A stretch of DNA of 5,519 nt from assembly GCA_002771615.1 (NCBI GenBank), contig PCSD01000046.1:6486-12004 (forward strand), in the 5' to 3' direction. The notes beneath the pieces are model-generated. The model was not told the DNA's origin and did not search any database. It saw nothing but the letters and a program-made list of their open reading frames with translations. Positions within the stretch are counted from its first letter, which is position 1. Every line of letters begins with the position of its first letter. This stretch comes from Candidatus Falkowbacteria bacterium CG23_combo_of_CG06-09_8_20_14_all_49_15 (GTDB lineage Bacteria > Patescibacteriota > Patescibacteriia > Patescibacteriales > UM-FILTER-48-10). A program made the position numbers and the translations under genes. This document shows, in pieces, positions 3,014-5,519 of this stretch.

Positions 3014-5519
3014 ATGCATAAGGAAGAATTTACTAATACTGAATCAATACAGAGCCAGCCAGAATCACCTGTCTATCAGGAAAAAAATTTAAGTTTAGAA
3101 AAGTATAAACAAAAGCTACTCAGATATTTTGAGCAGAAAAAAATTTTATATAAGAGAAATGATTTATATGTTATGGATATGGATAAATTTCTTGATCCAG
3201 GTTTTATCAAAAAAATTAAGCATATACATTTAGGAATGGATAATGGCCGGCGCATGAGGGCAAATCCATGGAAAGCCATTCAATTATTAGCAGATTTGAA
3301 TGTAATATCAGAAAATGATTTCAGGAAGGCGCAGTCAGATGGGATAGAAAAAAAAACAAAACCTTTGTTTAATATTCCTGCCAGCCTAGATGATGCTTAC
3401 GAAATAAAAAATATCCGGAACAAAGAATATTATCTTAATCCATGGGATGTTTATGCCGACGCAAGAGTTTGGCAAAAAAATCTGGAAGCAAAAAATGGAG
3501 AAGCGATCAATCCGCGCGAATGGTATTTTGCGACCACAATTTTTAAAGATTTACAAGGTCAACGCGATGAAAATGGGGACTTAATCATCGTTAATCCTGA
3601 CAATGGAGAAAGGCAAAAAATCAGTTTTGAACGGCTGATAAAAAGATTCGGGAAAAAAGCCTTGGGCGATGAGGGCCGCAATATATTCTTGAAAAAAAAT
3701 TGTGATAATTTAATTAAACGAGGCTTAATTAAATATTCAGATTTTTTCAGCCACTCTTCGACCACGCGCAAAGGATTTATGACGCCAGTCAGGCCAGAAA
3801 AAACAGTCTCAGAAAAAAGATCCGACATTATGCTTGATTCCTCCAGATATTATATTGGCCGAAAAAATTTTTTAATTGACGGGCAAAAAGTACCCACGGA
3901 AAATTTGAAGATTGTTATGTTAGATAAATCCAAAGCAGGGATAATTTTTAATCATCAAGGCATAGAAAAAATCGTTTATACATTTAATTTGCTCTCAGAA
4001 GAAGAAAAAGACGAAAAAATATTTTCCAACATTACAGAACCATTACAGCAAGAAGAAGCAACAACCAGGGCTTATGTCAATAAAAACAAGATAAATGAAC
4101 GAATACTGCCTTGGAGCCTAACCAAAGAAATACCAAAAAGAGAAGACGAAAGCGAGGAAAAATATCTTGCCAAGATTAAAAAGGTGGCTGATTATAATTA
4201 CGTAAAAAAAATTACAGCGGAATTGGGAGAGGTAACGGGCATCGCTATACATGAATTGTCCTGGCGTGAACAATTGTGGATGGCGACCACCGCCTTTGAT
4301 TTGGGCATAAAAAATAATTTTGATCAATTAATTATATTTGCCAAACGATATGGGAAAAATGGTTTAAAAACATTTCTTTCCACGGAATTTGACCTGAATA
4401 TGGGTGAAAAGATTTTAAGCATCGGCGAAAACTTGAGTAGCCAACCGGTTTTGGCCGATAAATTATTCGCGGAATACGCGCGTTTGGTGGACAGTGCCGC
4501 CGAAGAAGCGAAAAAGATCAGTCAAGTATATAACGAGCTATTTTTTGATAAGACGGTTGATCAGGACAAAGTTCGCAATATGATTTTGAAAAAAGCTAAC
4601 AGTTTGCTTGAAAAATCAGCGGCTGATTTGAGCGTCTGTCCGGCCGAGCGCAAAGAAGAATACATAAGCGGATTGCTCGCGGACCTCAAAAGACAGGAGA
4701 TGATCAACAAGATGGAAATCGCGCATTTTGCTGAGATGATGAAATCATTAAACAGTATTTATCGGAAAATTGAATTTGAAATTCAAGGATATAACTATTT
4801 CATCGATCCGGATGACGCGGATGAACAGGCCGAAATTTTTGCCCAGCAGATGTTCGGGGCAAGCGAAAATTGGGGAAAAAACAAGGACCGAATCGCCGCC
4901 AACCGATCACGGAACACAAGATATGACAGCCCCAGGCTAAAAGGCCTAATTGATCGTATTAAGAATGAGTATAGGATATCATCCTCTGAAAAATTGAACA
5001 GCGACCAAGTTTTACAAAAAATTGAACGCGATCTTGTGATGGCTCAGGCCAAATATGAAAAATGGAAGGATGTTATGTTTAAGAACGAAAAAGATCCGGA
5101 ATTTATAGCCTACCGTAAAGACGTGGAAGAATTAAACCGCTTGGAAGATATGAAGTGGCGTTTACAGAACGGACAGGCGCATGCCCAGGGACGGTCCGAT
5201 TTTTATCAAGCGCAAGTGGCGCGCGTCAAGAAACTGGAGGAATTGTTGGGATTGCAAATTGAGTTAGAAAAAAAGCTTGATCAGTTCGCCAGCGGCGAAG
5301 AAACGCCGGCGTCAAATCAGCCGATTTTTCAAAAATATCAAGAACTGGTTGACCAGACCAAAATGACCAAAGATCGGATCAGGTCTTTGTTTAAAAATGA
5401 CAAACAGATCAACAACGAGGAATTGGATAAGGTGGCCGAAAATATTCTGCAAAAAGCCAATGACCTGCTGTCAAGCTATACGCGCAAGATTACGGCCGGC
5501 CAGGAGATCAATGAGCAGG
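3014..5519 (+). CDS. Very large hypothetical helical protein, 3' end beyond the window
   Basis: The frame is open from ATG 3014 to the window edge, giving 835 codons with no stop; an in-frame TGA at 2978 closes it upstream. There is no signal peptide or membrane segment, so it is probably cytoplasmic. Residues 1-275 are mixed and basic. About 279-330 looks beta-rich (YYIGRKNFLIDG, then NLKIVML and IEKIVYTFNL). Residues 411-505 form a helical module with IHELSWREQLW (412-422), GLKTFLS (450-456) and GEKILSIGENL. Residues 642-835 are Lys/Glu-rich helices, probably coiled coil. The 'GLKTFLS...MGEKIL' module resembles unnamed large proteins I remember from Patescibacteria. No catalytic motif is evident. 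No Shine-Dalgarno site is properly placed (AAGGG at 2992-2996 is 17 bases away). Base composition changes within the gene, from very AT-rich to moderate. It could act with gene 4, but only adjacency supports this. Confidence 0.85.
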   Translation, partial: MHKEEFTNTESIQSQPESPVYQEKNLSLEKYKQKLLRYFEQKKILYKRNDLYVMDMDKFLDPGFIKKIKHIHLGMDNGRRMRANPWKAIQLLADLNVISENDFRKAQSDGIEKKTKPLFNIPASLDDAYEIKNIRNKEYYLNPWDVYADARVWQKNLEAKNGEAINPREWYFATTIFKDLQGQRDENGDLIIVNPDNGERQKISFERLIKRFGKKALGDEGRNIFLKKNCDNLIKRGLIKYSDFFSHSSTTRKGFMTPVRPEKTVSEKRSDIMLDSSRYYIGRKNFLIDGQKVPTENLKIVMLDKSKAGIIFNHQGIEKIVYTFNLLSEEEKDEKIFSNITEPLQQEEATTRAYVNKNKINERILPWSLTKEIPKREDESEEKYLAKIKKVADYNYVKKITAELGEVTGIAIHELSWREQLWMATTAFDLGIKNNFDQLIIFAKRYGKNGLKTFLSTEFDLNMGEKILSIGENLSSQPVLADKLFAEYARLVDSAAEEAKKISQVYNELFFDKTVDQDKVRNMILKKANSLLEKSAADLSVCPAERKEEYISGLLADLKRQEMINKMEIAHFAEMMKSLNSIYRKIEFEIQGYNYFIDPDDADEQAEIFAQQMFGASENWGKNKDRIAANRSRNTRYDSPRLKGLIDRIKNEYRISSSEKLNSDQVLQKIERDLVMAQAKYEKWKDVMFKNEKDPEFIAYRKDVEELNRLEDMKWRLQNGQAHAQGRSDFYQAQVARVKKLEELLGLQIELEKKLDQFASGEETPASNQPIFQKYQELVDQTKMTKDRIRSLFKNDKQINNEELDKVAENILQKANDLLSSYTRKITAGQEINEQ

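Noticed and set aside
1..5519. CRISPR array, tRNA, rRNA or insertion sequence
   Set aside because: I found no regularly spaced repeats, cloverleaf, rRNA-like stretch, transposase motif or terminal inverted repeats with target duplication.

Overview
The window looks like bacterial DNA from a genome of the Patescibacteria (candidate phyla radiation) type. The gene styles support this: a small LysM/one-membrane-segment protein, a short protein with an 'LWVSRH' start, a minimal HExxH metallopeptidase-like protein, and two lysine/glutamate-rich 'hypothetical' proteins of kinds I remember from such genomes. This is recognition from memory, not a search. TGA is used as a stop (gene 2), so there is no sign of a recoded TGA. 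All five main genes read on the plus strand.

Bases 1-1892 form a GC-rich block (for example 38 of 60 bases G or C in 901-960) with three genes that have good ribosome-binding sites. The first encodes an exported or membrane-anchored LysM protein (40-627). The second encodes a small Rossmann-like protein (745-1137). The third encodes a zinc-metallopeptidase-like protein (1137-1892), joined to the second by a TGATG stop/start overlap. Genes 1 and 2 are each preceded by nearly the same 39-base leader (35 of 39 identical, same distance to the ATG). Two possible micro-ORFs (1871-1948 and 1948-2004) continue the chain and run into an intrinsic terminator (1966-1994).

Bases 2005-3013 hold a perfect 11-bp inverted repeat lying over a TATAAT box (2055-2079), then gene 4 (2096-2950). 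Gene 4 encodes a 284-residue protein with a core that may be a degenerate PD-(D/E)XK nuclease-like fold plus a charged helical tail. A short AT-rich gap follows.

Bases 3014-5519 hold the start of a very large gene (835 codons visible, running off the window). Its first half is very AT-rich (12 of 60 G+C in 3121-3180) and its second half is more GC-rich (33 of 60 in 5161-5220). It encodes a cytoplasmic-looking, mostly helical protein of unknown function.

The most unusual signals are regulatory or structural: the duplicated leader, the long dyads at 643-680 and 2055-2079 that overlap -10-like boxes, and two strong hairpins inside gene 3. Translation signals and base composition also change sharply between genes 1-3 and genes 4-5. 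I see no tRNA, rRNA, CRISPR array or transposase. A functional link between the two blocks is not shown by the sequence.
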